Source: JASHVB01 sp036489395 (GTDB lineage: Bacteria; Pseudomonadota; Alphaproteobacteria; Acetobacterales; Acetobacteraceae). Taken from it: DNA of 64,000 nucleotides. Below are positions 45,344-55,425 of the stretch, one piece after another. The translations under genes were made by a program, and so were the position numbers. Location of the stretch: assembly GCA_036489395.1 (NCBI GenBank), contig DASXFW010000075.1, positions 1-64,000 on the forward strand, written 5' to 3'. Each line of letters opens with the position of its first letter. Position 1 is the first letter of the stretch. Under the pieces are notes generated by a model. It worked only from the letters and a program-made list of their open reading frames with translations, ran no database searches and was not told the origin of the DNA.

Positions 45344-48300
45344 GTGACGGATGCGCCGGCGGAACTGCTACACTTCCCGACGGTTCCGCGGGACGGCGCA
45401 AAAATGGACGTCTTCCTCAGCTACAATCGGCGCGACGCGGTGCATGCCGCGACGCTGAACGCCTGGCTCGGCAGCCAGGGCGTGGCGACGTTCTTCGACC
45501 AGCGCGACCTCGGCGCCGGGCAGTTGTGGCTGCCCGACCTGGAGCGCCGCATAGAACACGACGCGCAGGCGGTCGCGGTACTGGTCGGGCCGGCCGGCCT
45601 CGGCAACACCCAGGAATACGAATACCAGCTCGCGCTGACCCGCCAGGCGGCCGATCCGGCGTTTCCGGTGATCCCGGTCATCCTGCCCGGCACGCCGGAC
45701 TGGCGGGTGCCGCGCGGGTTCCTCGGGCTGCAGACCTGGATCAGCTTCGCCGCCGCCGCCGATCCGCTGGGCGAACCGCTCGCGCTGCAACGCCTGCTGG
45801 CGGCGATCCGCCGTGTCCCGGCCGAGGACGACGCGATCCGCGGCAATTTCTGCCCCTACAAGGGCCTCGGCTTCTACGAGGAAGCCGACACCGCCGTGTT
45901 CTTCGGCCGCGACGCCGAGGCCGACTCGCTGCTCGCCACCGTCACCGCCCAGCGGGTCGCCGCGCTGATCGGCCGGTCGGGGTCCGGCAAATCCTCCCTG
46001 GTGCGCGCCGGCCTATTGCCCCGGCTGCGCCGCCGCCCCGGCGCCGGCGTGTGGGACAGCCTGGTGATCCGCCCGGGCGAGGAACCGCTGATCGCGCTGG
46101 CCGACGCCCTGTCCCCGCCGCGGCCGGACGAGGACCCGCTGGACCGCCGCCGTCGGCTGCTGGGCCAGGCTGCGGCGCTGCGCACCGACGCGCCGGACAT
46201 GCTCGCCGGCACCCTGCGCGACCGGCTGGGCGCGGCGCGGCTGCGCGTCGATCGCCTGCTGATCGTCGTGGACCAGGCGGAGGAGTTGTTCTCCCAGCCC
46301 TGGCGCCTGACCGACGCCGACGCGATCCGCCAGTTCCACGCCGACGGAGAGATCTTCATCCGCCTGCTGCTGGAGGCGGCGGCGCAGGGCCCGGCCTCCG
46401 TCGTGCTGACCATCCGCTCGGATTTCTTCGATCCGCTGATGCACAGCCCGTTCGCGCCGGTGCTGAAGGACGCGCTGGTGCAGCTTGGCCGCATCGCCGA
46501 CCTGCACCCCTGCATCGAGCGCCCCGCCGCCATGGTCGGCCTGCGCTTCGCCAGCGGCCTGGTGGACCGGATCGTCGAGGAAGTCGGGCCGGAGGAATCC
46601 AACCTGCCGCTGCTGTCGCACGCGCTGGAGCGCACCTGGCAGCGCCGCGCCGGTCCGCTGCTGACGGCGGACGCCTACATCGCGGCGGGCGGCGTGGCGC
46701 AGGCGATCAACCAGGCGGCGCGCGACTGCTACGAAACGCTGTCGCCTGCGGAGCGAGACGCTGCCCGCCGCTTGTTCCTGCGCCTCGTGCGACCGGGCGA
46801 GGGCACCGCGCATGTCCGCATCCGCGCGTCGGTGCCGGAGGCCGCGGAAGAACGCCACGTCATGGACGTGTTCGCGCATCCGGACCGCCGCCTGCTGTTC
46901 GTCGGCGAGCAAGCGGGAACCCCGGTGGTGGAGGTGGCGCACGAGGCGCTGGTGCGCGGCTGGGACACGCTGCGCGACTGGGTGGAGGCGAGCCGCGAGA
47001 AGTTGCGGGTGCGCGACGCGGTAACGGACTGGCGCGCCTCGGCAGGAGCGAACGAATTGATCCCGATCGGCAGCACGCTGCTGCAACGCGCGCGCGAGTT
47101 GCAGGCTGATCCCGGCGACGTGCGGCTGGATCGCGACGTGCGAGTCTATATCGAACGCTCGATCGCCGCCGCCGACGCGGCGGAGCAGGCGGCACGTGCC
47201 GCAGCGCAGGCGGCGCAGCGGCGGCGGCGGCGCGGGTTTGCGATTCTGGCGGCCGCGGCGTTGGTGTTCGCCGGGCTGGCCGCGGCATCCGGCTGGTTCT
47301 GGTTCCAGAGCGACCGGCAGCGCGGCATTGCCGAGCAGCAGCGCGTGCTCGCGGAAACGCAGCGTAAATTCGCCGAGGCCCAGCGGGCCAGGGCGGAAAC
47401 CAGCGCCAAGGTGGCAGAGAGCGCCGCGCAAAGCCTGATTTTCGACATCGCCCAGGGGTTGGTCGATCAGCAGGGCATCTCCGCCGCCACGGTGAAGCAC
47501 ATCCTCGACACCGCACTGGGTGTGATCGACACGATGTTGCGCTACAGCCCGGAAGACCCGGCGCTGTTGCGGCTGAAAATGGCGGCGCTGGGCAACTTCG
47601 CCGATGACTACGGTCGGATCGGCGAGACCGCCCAGCAGCTCGGCGCGGCGAAGCAGGCACTCGCCATCGCGCGGTCTCTCGCCGACGCCGCGCCGGACGA
47701 CAAAGACCGACAACGCGATCTGTCGGTGTCCGACGAGAAGGTCGGCGACGTGCTGGTGGCGCAGGGCAACCTGCCAGAGGCGCTGAACCGCTACCGCGAC
47801 GGCCTCGCCATCGCCGAGCGCCTGGCCCGCGCCGACCCCGGCAACGCCGGCTGGCAGGACGATCTCTCACTTTCGCACGAGAAGGTTGGTGATGTCTTGG
47901 TGGCGCAGGGCAACCTGCCGGAGGCGCTGGTTAACTACCGCGCCGACCGCGCCATAATGGATCGCCTGGCCCGCGCCGACCCCGGCAACGCCGGCTGGCA
48001 GCGCGATCTGTCGGCGTCCGACGAGAAGGTCGGCGACGTGCTGGTGGCGCAGGGCAACCTGCCGGAGGCGCTGCAGAGCTACCGCGACGGCCTCGCCATC
48101 GCCGAGCGCCTGGCCCGCACCGACCCCGGCAACGCCGGCTGGCAGCGCGATCTGTCGGTGTCCGACGAGAAGGTCGGCGACGTGTTGGTGGCGCAGGGCA
48201 ACCTGCCGGAGGCGCTGAAGAGCTACCGCGACGGCCTCGCCATCCGCGAGCGCCTGGCCCGCGCCGACCCCGGCAACGCCGGCTGGCAGCGCGATCTGTC

Positions 48301-48775
48301 GGTGTCCGACGACAATGTCGGCGACGTGCTGGTGGCGCAGGGCAACCTGCCGGAGGCGCTGCAGAGCTACCGCGACAGCCTCGCCATCCGCGAGCGCCTG
48401 GCCCGCGCCGACCCCGGCAACGCCGGCTGGCAGCGCGATCTGTTCGTGTCCGACGACAAGGTCGGCGACGTGCTGGTGGCGCAGGGCAACCTGCCGGAGG
48501 CGCTGAACAGCTACCGCGACGGCCTCGCCATCGCCGAGCGCCTGGCCCGCGCCGACCCCGGCAACGCCGACTGGCAGCGCGATCTGTCGATCAGCCTGGG
48601 CCGGGTCGCCGACACCTTGCTGAAGCTGGGCCGGCCGGCGGAGGCGCGTCCGCTGGCCGAGCGCGCCCTGGCCCAGCGCCGCGCCGCCATCGCCCGGATG
48701 CCGAACGATCCGCAGTTGACCAGCGGCCTGCCGTACTACGAGGACCTGCTGCGCCGCGCCGGCGGCACGCCGTAG
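45344..48775 (+). CDS. TIR-STAND NTPase-TPR protein, candidate antiphage effector
   Basis: A 1143-residue multidomain protein. The N-terminal TIR domain (about 21-165) starts MDVFLSYNRRDAVHAATLNA; Glu91 or Glu93 in GNTQEYEYQLAL is at the position of the NADase Glu. A conserved FCPYKGLGFYEEAD...FFGRD linker leads to a STAND NTPase with Walker A GRSGSGKSS (about 210-218) and Walker B LLIVVDQAEE (about 305-314). A transmembrane helix lies at about 628-650, then a short coiled region and six 48-residue TPR-like repeats. Such architecture fits sensor-effector defence proteins. The GTG start gives 20 extra residues; ATG 45404 is the alternative. Confidence 0.88.
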   Translation: MTDAPAELLHFPTVPRDGAKMDVFLSYNRRDAVHAATLNAWLGSQGVATFFDQRDLGAGQLWLPDLERRIEHDAQAVAVLVGPAGLGNTQEYEYQLALTRQAADPAFPVIPVILPGTPDWRVPRGFLGLQTWISFAAAADPLGEPLALQRLLAAIRRVPAEDDAIRGNFCPYKGLGFYEEADTAVFFGRDAEADSLLATVTAQRVAALIGRSGSGKSSLVRAGLLPRLRRRPGAGVWDSLVIRPGEEPLIALADALSPPRPDEDPLDRRRRLLGQAAALRTDAPDMLAGTLRDRLGAARLRVDRLLIVVDQAEELFSQPWRLTDADAIRQFHADGEIFIRLLLEAAAQGPASVVLTIRSDFFDPLMHSPFAPVLKDALVQLGRIADLHPCIERPAAMVGLRFASGLVDRIVEEVGPEESNLPLLSHALERTWQRRAGPLLTADAYIAAGGVAQAINQAARDCYETLSPAERDAARRLFLRLVRPGEGTAHVRIRASVPEAAEERHVMDVFAHPDRRLLFVGEQAGTPVVEVAHEALVRGWDTLRDWVEASREKLRVRDAVTDWRASAGANELIPIGSTLLQRARELQADPGDVRLDRDVRVYIERSIAAADAAEQAARAAAQAAQRRRRRGFAILAAAALVFAGLAAASGWFWFQSDRQRGIAEQQRVLAETQRKFAEAQRARAETSAKVAESAAQSLIFDIAQGLVDQQGISAATVKHILDTALGVIDTMLRYSPEDPALLRLKMAALGNFADDYGRIGETAQQLGAAKQALAIARSLADAAPDDKDRQRDLSVSDEKVGDVLVAQGNLPEALNRYRDGLAIAERLARADPGNAGWQDDLSLSHEKVGDVLVAQGNLPEALVNYRADRAIMDRLARADPGNAGWQRDLSASDEKVGDVLVAQGNLPEALQSYRDGLAIAERLARTDPGNAGWQRDLSVSDEKVGDVLVAQGNLPEALKSYRDGLAIRERLARADPGNAGWQRDLSVSDDNVGDVLVAQGNLPEALQSYRDSLAIRERLARADPGNAGWQRDLFVSDDKVGDVLVAQGNLPEALNSYRDGLAIAERLARADPGNADWQRDLSISLGRVADTLLKLGRPAEARPLAERALAQRRAAIARMPNDPQLTSGLPYYEDLLRRAGGTP
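47714..48577 (+). repeat. Six tandem 144-bp coding repeats
   Basis: Six consecutive 144-bp units within the TIR-STAND gene encode the 48-residue TPR-like module beginning RDLSVSDEKVGDVLVAQGNL. DNA identity between units is very high; differences cluster at a few codons, for example NRYRDG, VNYRAD, QSYRDG, KSYRDG and NSYRDG. The period was measured from the recurring tggtggcgcagggcaacctg. Confidence 0.95.
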
Positions 48776-48839
48776 GGCACCTGCTCCTCCGCTGGCATAT
48801 GGCCGCCCGGGTAAGACGGCCAGAACAACCGCCGTAGGT

Positions 48840-48926
48840 CGCGGTGCCCGGATTGTTTGGTGCAATGGTCAGCCAGATGGCTTCAAGGTCGCGCTCGGCC
48901 AGTGCCGTTATATGGACCCGAATCAC
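48840..48926 (-). pseudogene. parE: ParE-type toxin, truncated to its first 29 residues
   Basis: The frame starts at 48926 with MIRVHITALAERDLEAIWLT followed by IAPNNPGTA, the first helix-strand of RelE/ParE-type toxins, then becomes unrelated sequence. A normal ParE has about 95-100 residues. It overlaps parD by 4 bp, the normal arrangement. The break lies about 65 bp after the stop of the convergent TIR-STAND gene, so insertion of that gene or a deletion probably removed the toxin. Confidence 0.75.
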
Positions 48927-49198
48927 TCAGCCGCGGCTTTGCCAAGCCGGCCACGCGCCGTTGCGGGAGTCCGCTCGATATCGAACGGGCGCGTCGCGCC
49001 GCCCGGCTTGCCGGCATCCCACAATTCTCGCGGCCGCACGACGTCGTCCTCGAGCAGCCCATGCGCAAATCGCCAGGCGGCGATCGCCTCCTGCACAATC
49101 TCGTCCGTCGAGCCATACGCGCCGCTATCGACCGCCGCTTGCAGGTCGGCCATCTGATCGTGCGTGAGAGAGACGCGGATTTTCCGAACGTTCGCCAT
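48923..49198 (-). CDS. parD: ParD-like antitoxin, orphan
   Basis: A 91-residue CopG/ParD-type ribbon-helix-helix antitoxin: MANVRKIRVSLTHDQMADLQ, AAVDSGAYGSTDEIVQEAIA and AWRFAHGLLEDDV. The C-terminal tail that normally wraps the toxin is present. The ATG at 49198 fits the family N-terminus. Its cognate parE is truncated, so it is either a relic or acts against another ParE in the genome. Confidence 0.85.
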   Translation of the reverse strand: MANVRKIRVSLTHDQMADLQAAVDSGAYGSTDEIVQEAIAAWRFAHGLLEDDVVRPRELWDAGKPGGATRPFDIERTPATARGRLGKAAAE

Positions 49199-49310
49199 TG
49201 TGGTTGCCTTATCCGGCGTCTGCGCAAGGTAGTAACCGGGCCGCCGCGTGTCGATCAGCAGCCCTCGACAGGTCCTTCGACGCCGGCGTCGCGCTATTCT
49301 GGCCACCGCC

Positions 49311-49505
49311 TTACCGACCGAGCAGCCGCATGAATTGCTCTACCGTGAAACCCGCGTCGGCGATGATGCGGCGAAGTGTGCCGGCCCGTATCTGCTGGTG
49401 GTCAGGCACCACGACTCTGGCATGTGGCGCGTCGCGCCGAAGGATCATGTGACTGCCTGCCTGGCGGCGGAACACGAAGCCTGCCCGCTCCAGAGCGACG
49501 CGCAC
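49311..49505 (-). CDS. hicA: HicA-type mRNA interferase, start codon uncertain
   Basis: The double-stranded RNA-binding fold of HicA is clear: VRVALERAGFVFRRQAGSHM, with the catalytic His in GSHMILRR, then VVVPDHQQIRAGTLRRIIAD and a FMRLLG end. Codons upstream of the GTG at 49505 still read KLPTDLSGREV, the conserved HicA N-terminus, right after the hicB stop, but no ATG, GTG or TTG exists in that stretch. Either a non-standard start is used or the toxin has lost its initiation codon and is shortened. Confidence 0.75.
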   Translation of the reverse strand: MRVALERAGFVFRRQAGSHMILRRDAPHARVVVPDHQQIRAGTLRRIIADAGFTVEQFMRLLGR

Positions 49506-49556
49506 CTCCCGGCCGGACAGATCGGTCGGAAGCTTGGCCTTACCCCCGAGGCCTGG

Positions 49557-49772
49557 TCAGATAGCTTCGACCTCGACGAATTCCCTGCCGGCTTCGACTG
49601 GAACTGGATCGCCGGCGTCGCGGCAGTCGTCCAGGTAGAGTTCGATCGCTTCGCGGATGTTGGACAGGGCCTCTGCGCGACTGTCGCCCTGGCTGACACA
49701 CCCGGGAAGAGCCGGCACGCTCGCCACGTAGCCGCCGTCTTGTTCCTGCTCCAGAACCACTGTGTACCGCAT
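49557..49772 (-). CDS. hicB: HicB-type antitoxin
   Basis: A short HicB (71 residues): MRYTVVLEQEQDGGYVASVP, ALPGCVSQGDSRAEALSNIR and EAIELYLDD, the partial RNase-H-like fold of HicB antitoxins without a C-terminal DNA-binding domain. It precedes hicA with only a few nt between its stop and the first HicA-like codons, so they are co-translated. The start ATG 49772 matches the family. Confidence 0.87.
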   Translation of the reverse strand: MRYTVVLEQEQDGGYVASVPALPGCVSQGDSRAEALSNIREAIELYLDDCRDAGDPVPVEAGREFVEVEAI

Positions 49773-49942
49773 GTAGAGTCTCCGATGGGTCGATCGGAAT
49801 CTGCGCAACAACACATGCCATCTTACTTCAGGACGCATCTTCCCGTCGAGACGCCCCGCTCTGCCGCGTGTCCACTCGCAGCCCTCGACAGGAACCAACA
49901 CCCGCCGCAGGTTTCGCACAAATCGAGGGAGGAACCCCCACC

Positions 49943-50341
49943 ATTGCCGACAACCCGCGCTGGACGCGCCGTCCCGAAGGCTCCACCTGGGGCGATGTCG
50001 GCGCCAACGACGAACGCGGCCGGCTCAATCTGCTGACGCCGGAGAAGGTCCTGCAAGGCATCGCCGAGGTGAAGATCGGCAGGACATTTTGCCTGTCGCT
50101 GCCTCTGGATTATCCCGGCGGAGCGATCCTGTCGCCGCGCCGCCATCCGCCGGTGCCGAAGCCGGCCATGCGCGCCGACCGGCCGAACATGAACTATCCG
50201 CTGCGCTGCGACGATCCCACCGCGACCGACATCGTATGCGACGACCAGGTGATCCTGACGCTGCAATACTCGACGCAGTGGGACAGCCGGGCGCATGTCG
50301 GGCAGATGTTCGACGCCGACGGCGAACGCAGCCAGCACGCA
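49943..50341 (+). pseudogene. Cyclase-family (kynurenine formamidase-like) protein, N-terminal half only
   Basis: The frame reads ADNPRWTRRPEGSTWGDVGA, then GRLNLLTPEKVLQGIAEVKI, LSLPLDYPGG, and VILTLQYSTQWDSRAHVGQM. It matches metal-dependent cyclase-family hydrolases of about 320-340 residues. Homology stops at FDADGE near 50330 and the frame ends at 50374 within the next gene, so the metal-binding C-terminal half is missing. The family start position falls on ATT (49943), with gggagg 10 nt upstream; ATG to ATT change is likely. Confidence 0.75.
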
Positions 50342-50354
50342 GAGGCCCGACAGA

Positions 50355-51014
50355 TCAGTTCGGCCAGATCTTGACGATCGGCGGATTCTTGGTCGATCCA
50401 ATCACCGCATAGAACGCCCAGCGCGCCGCATTGCGCACGCCAAACACCGCGGCGTCGCCGACATACCCGCTGATCCCCGGCCGGAACACCGCCAGATTGG
50501 CCTGATCAAGATCGCCATGCTGCACCAGCGCGGTGGAGATCCCGGTGTATGCGGTGCTGTACGCATTGATCAGCAACTGTGTGCTGGCCGAGCTGAAATC
50601 GGGCGGCACCGGAATGACAGCGGAGGCGTTGGCATGCACCACGGTCGGATTGCACAAGCCGCCGGCTACGAAGATGGCGCAGCCGTTCAGCTTGGCAGTG
50701 AAGAAATAGTCGTGCGCCGCGCTGACCTCGGTCACATAGACCTTGTCGGTCGCCCACGGCAGCAGATAGGCGATCTTCGGCTCGGTGGCGCCGCCGTTGC
50801 AGGTGACGTTGAGCGACGCGCCCTGGTTGTCGCCGACCGTCGCACTGCCGTCGGCCCCGGTGCCGCCCTTGGAGAAGTAGCGCACCTGATACGTCGCCCC
50901 GCCGGTGGCGAGGTCCCATCCGGACCCCTTGTCGGCGACCCCGCCGACGGTCGGCCGCATCGGTATGTTGAGGTTGGTCGGTTGGGTACGCAGCTTCTCC
51001 AAGGTCCAGGCCAT
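50355..51014 (-). CDS. Candidate CNF1/BLF1-like glutamine deamidase
   Basis: A 219-residue beta-rich protein without signal peptide. The region DYFFTAKLNGCAIFVAGGLC followed by NPTVVHANA contains an LxGC motif (Leu109-Cys112) and a His at 127, 15 residues after the Cys. CNF1 has the same LSGC motif with Cys866 and His881; BLF1 has Cys94 and His106. These toxins deamidate Gln in Rho GTPases or eIF4A. Elsewhere the protein is Gly/Ala/Thr-rich, as expected for the beta sandwich. The assignment rests on motif and spacing only; an unrelated secreted protein is possible. It sits against the broken cyclase gene, a sign of recent insertion. Confidence 0.45.
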   Translation of the reverse strand: MAWTLEKLRTQPTNLNIPMRPTVGGVADKGSGWDLATGGATYQVRYFSKGGTGADGSATVGDNQGASLNVTCNGGATEPKIAYLLPWATDKVYVTEVSAAHDYFFTAKLNGCAIFVAGGLCNPTVVHANASAVIPVPPDFSSASTQLLINAYSTAYTGISTALVQHGDLDQANLAVFRPGISGYVGDAAVFGVRNAARWAFYAVIGSTKNPPIVKIWPN

Positions 51015-51203
51015 GACGTTTCCCCGCTCAAGAATGCGTGATTTTGCCCGCAGGATGGTTCGTTATACCAATCAACGATACGTGTACATGGTGCTGAGAG
51101 ACGGATCGGGCACCGGGACGCTGCCCATGCGCCGATCCGGCAGGTCGCTGGCGGCAACAGGGGATTGCGGCAATGCTCGTTTGCCTACTGGGGAGGGACG
51201 ACG

Positions 51204-51707
51204 ATGCCGGCATGGCATGTGGCGCAGATGAACGTCGGGACGGTGCGTTATCCGGTCGATGATCCGCGCGTCGCGGAATTCATGGGCGCGTTGGACCGGG
51301 TCAACGCGATGGCGGATGCCACGCCGGGCTTCGTCTGGCGGCTGCAATCGGCGCAGGGCAACGCGACCGACATCCTGGTCAGCGCCAACCCGCTGTTCCT
51401 CGTCAACATGTCGGTCTGGGAAAGCGTCGAGGCGCTGTTCGACTTCGTCTATCGCACGGAGCACCGCCTGGTGATGGCGAAACGGCGGGAGTGGTTCGAG
51501 CCTCCGGATGGCCCGTATCTGGTGCTATGGTGGGTGCCGGCAGCGACGCTGCCCACGCCGCAGGACGGGCTGGAGCGGCTGCGGTTCCTGGCCGCGCATG
51601 GGCCGTCGGCACACGCGTTTACGTTCCGGGACAAGTACGGACCGCCCGATGTGGAAGGTCCGCCGGAGGACATGCGGCCGGAGCCGTATTGCGTGGGGTG
51701 GCGTTAG
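51204..51707 (+). CDS. DUF3291-type protein
   Basis: A 167-residue protein with the ferredoxin-like (dimeric alpha/beta barrel) pattern of DUF3291: HVAQMNVGTVRYPVDDPRVA, EFMGALDRVNAMADATPGFV, WRL and NMSVWESVEALFDFVYRTEH, then KRREWF. ATG 51204 follows ggaggg at a good distance. Relatives are monooxygenase-like or stress proteins of unknown role. It lies alone, upstream of the MntA/HepT pair. Confidence 0.85.
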   Translation: MPAWHVAQMNVGTVRYPVDDPRVAEFMGALDRVNAMADATPGFVWRLQSAQGNATDILVSANPLFLVNMSVWESVEALFDFVYRTEHRLVMAKRREWFEPPDGPYLVLWWVPAATLPTPQDGLERLRFLAAHGPSAHAFTFRDKYGPPDVEGPPEDMRPEPYCVGWR

Positions 51708-51802
51708 CCTCGATCCCGACTTCGCCGCTATCGGTTTCGTGCGCTATGATCCATTCGTCGCGGCACAGTCTGGAGGATTCGGCCAGCGACGCGGAGACGA
51801 AT

Positions 51803-52105
51803 ATGCAAGCGGAGCTGTTTGCCGATCGTGCTGCATTGGCAGCGCTCTGCCGCCAGCATCATATCCGGCGGCTTTCGCTGTTCGGCTCGGTCCTGAAGGG
51901 CACCGCGGGTCCGAATAGCGACGTGGATCTGCTGGTGGAGTTCGAGCCTGGCCATGTGCCTGGCATGCTTCGGCTGGGGGGGATCGAGGCCGAGCTTTCC
52001 TCGCTGCTCGGCGGGCGGCGGGTTGACCTGCGTACGCCGCAGGACCTCAGCCGGCATTTCCGCGCGGAGGTCGTCAGCGCTGCGGAACTCCAGTATGCCG
52101 CCTGA
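51803..52105 (+). CDS. mntA: MntA-type nucleotidyltransferase antitoxin
   Basis: A minimal nucleotidyltransferase of 100 residues: SLFGSVLKGTAGPNSDVDLL with the GS and DxD motifs, followed by GHVPGMLRLGGIEAELSSLL and RRVDLRTPQDLS. MntA antitoxins add AMP to the HepT toxin tyrosine. The start ATG 51803 and an 11-bp overlap with hepT support a two-gene unit. A GSx10DVD arrangement is intact, so activity is expected. Confidence 0.88.
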   Translation: MQAELFADRAALAALCRQHHIRRLSLFGSVLKGTAGPNSDVDLLVEFEPGHVPGMLRLGGIEAELSSLLGGRRVDLRTPQDLSRHFRAEVVSAAELQYAA

Positions 52106-52478
52106 GGATCGAATCCGCCTGCTGCACATGATGGAGGCCGCACTGGCGGTCGAGACATTCGTCAACGGTCGTCAACGCGCCGACCTGGATACCGATGATA
52201 TGCTGCTCTTCGCGCTGGCCCGGGCCATCGAGATATTCGGCGAGGCGGCGTCGCATGTCTCGCCCGAAACCCGAGTTGCCACCTCTGCCGTGCCGTGGGC
52301 GCAGATTACCGCGATGCGAAATCGTTTGATCCACGCTTATTTTGATATCGATCACGATATTCTGTGGGCCACCGCAACGACAGACGTCCCGGGTCTTCTG
52401 CCGCTCTTGCAGTCTCTGGCGGGTGATGGCGATCGCGAGCGCTTAGCGACCGCTATCCCCCCTCGATCTTCGGAATAA
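52095..52478 (+). CDS. hepT: HepT-type HEPN toxin
   Basis: A helical HEPN ribonuclease of 127 residues. The catalytic R-x4-H-x-Y motif is present as RNRLIHAYFDID near residue 80, preceded by IEIFGEAASHVSPETR, which is standard for HepT (DUF86). It forms a toxin-antitoxin unit with the overlapping mntA. Its 3' end overlaps the convergent MoaD-like gene by 26 bp. Confidence 0.9.
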   Translation: MPPEDRIRLLHMMEAALAVETFVNGRQRADLDTDDMLLFALARAIEIFGEAASHVSPETRVATSAVPWAQITAMRNRLIHAYFDIDHDILWATATTDVPGLLPLLQSLAGDGDRERLATAIPPRSSE

Positions 52479-52713
52479 AGAACACCTCCGCCCCCGGCTT
52501 CACCGGCACCAGGAAGTCGATCTCGAACAACTCTCCGTCCACCGCGACCGTCGTTTCCTGCTCCAGGGTCTCCCCCAGGCCAGGAAACTTCGTGTCCATC
52601 TGCTTGATCACGCCACGCAAATTCTTCGCCGTTACCGCGAATTCAGTCACGCCGCCGGTGTAGCGGCGGCTGAAACCGGTGGTGAAGACCACGCGGGCGG
52701 GGGCGTCACTCAT
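52453..52713 (-). CDS. MoaD/ThiS-like sulfur carrier protein
   Basis: An 86-residue ubiquitin-fold protein: VTEFAVTAKNLRGVIKQMDT, then FPGLGETLEQETTVAVDGEL and FIPKIEGG. The C-terminal Gly-Gly is the thiocarboxylation site of MoaD/ThiS proteins. It probably delivers sulfur for molybdopterin or acts in a related sulfur transfer. The neighbouring molybdenum hydroxylase gene (52819) makes a molybdopterin link attractive. The moaE partner is not in the window. Confidence 0.85.
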   Translation of the reverse strand: MSDAPARVVFTTGFSRRYTGGVTEFAVTAKNLRGVIKQMDTKFPGLGETLEQETTVAVDGELFEIDFLVPVKPGAEVFFIPKIEGG

Positions 52714-52752
52714 GCGCGCGGAACCGAACGCAACGCGTCCGATCGACGGGGG

Positions 52753-52782
52753 TGGATGGCCGGGTCAAGCCCGGCCATGACA
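52753..52782. repeat. Second palindrome family, single arm pair
   Basis: The stretch tggatggccgggtcaagccc followed by ggccatgac is a gtcatggccgggcttgaccc-type palindrome in inverted orientation. It is shared with 59723-59806 and, degenerate, with 35242-35275. Such elements are common between alphaproteobacterial genes. Confidence 0.8.
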
Positions 52783-52818
52783 CAAAAACCTCGCCGGGTG
52801 CGGGTGCCGGCCCCCCCC

Positions 52819-55104
<2,286 letters not shown>

Positions 55105-55425
55105 TGCACCCTCACTTGACTGCCTGGACTGCTCTGGTTGGGGGGCAGAGTCGCGCAGGCTGGGGGTAAAGGCAAGGGGTTGGGTGGGGAGGCAGCGGCG
55201 ATGCTGCGCCGGGTGCGGGGTGGCGCGGCGGCGTATCGTCGTGTGGTCTTTCCCCAGCGGCATCGCCATGCACGGCCCCCCTGTGCCTCGTCCAAAGAGT
55301 GCGTCCAGCGGGGGCTTCGTCGAAAAGGTCGCAGCCGGTCGCCGATTTTGGCAAGAACCGTAGGCATGTAAAATAGTTCTTGCGTGGGTCAGCCTGTTGG
55401 CAGGGACGTTGGCGGGAAGTTCGGG
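55105..55425. other. 321-bp interval without a recognisable gene
   Basis: This is the upstream region of the molybdenum subunit gene and the downstream region of the Hint-domain gene. I see no repeat copy, no convincing palindrome and no coding frame with family features. A promoter for the minus-strand gene at 55104 is expected here. Confidence 0.4.

Noticed and set aside
47714..48577. CRISPR-like regular repeats
   Set aside because: The 144-bp units are contiguous, in frame and encode TPR modules; there are no spacers.
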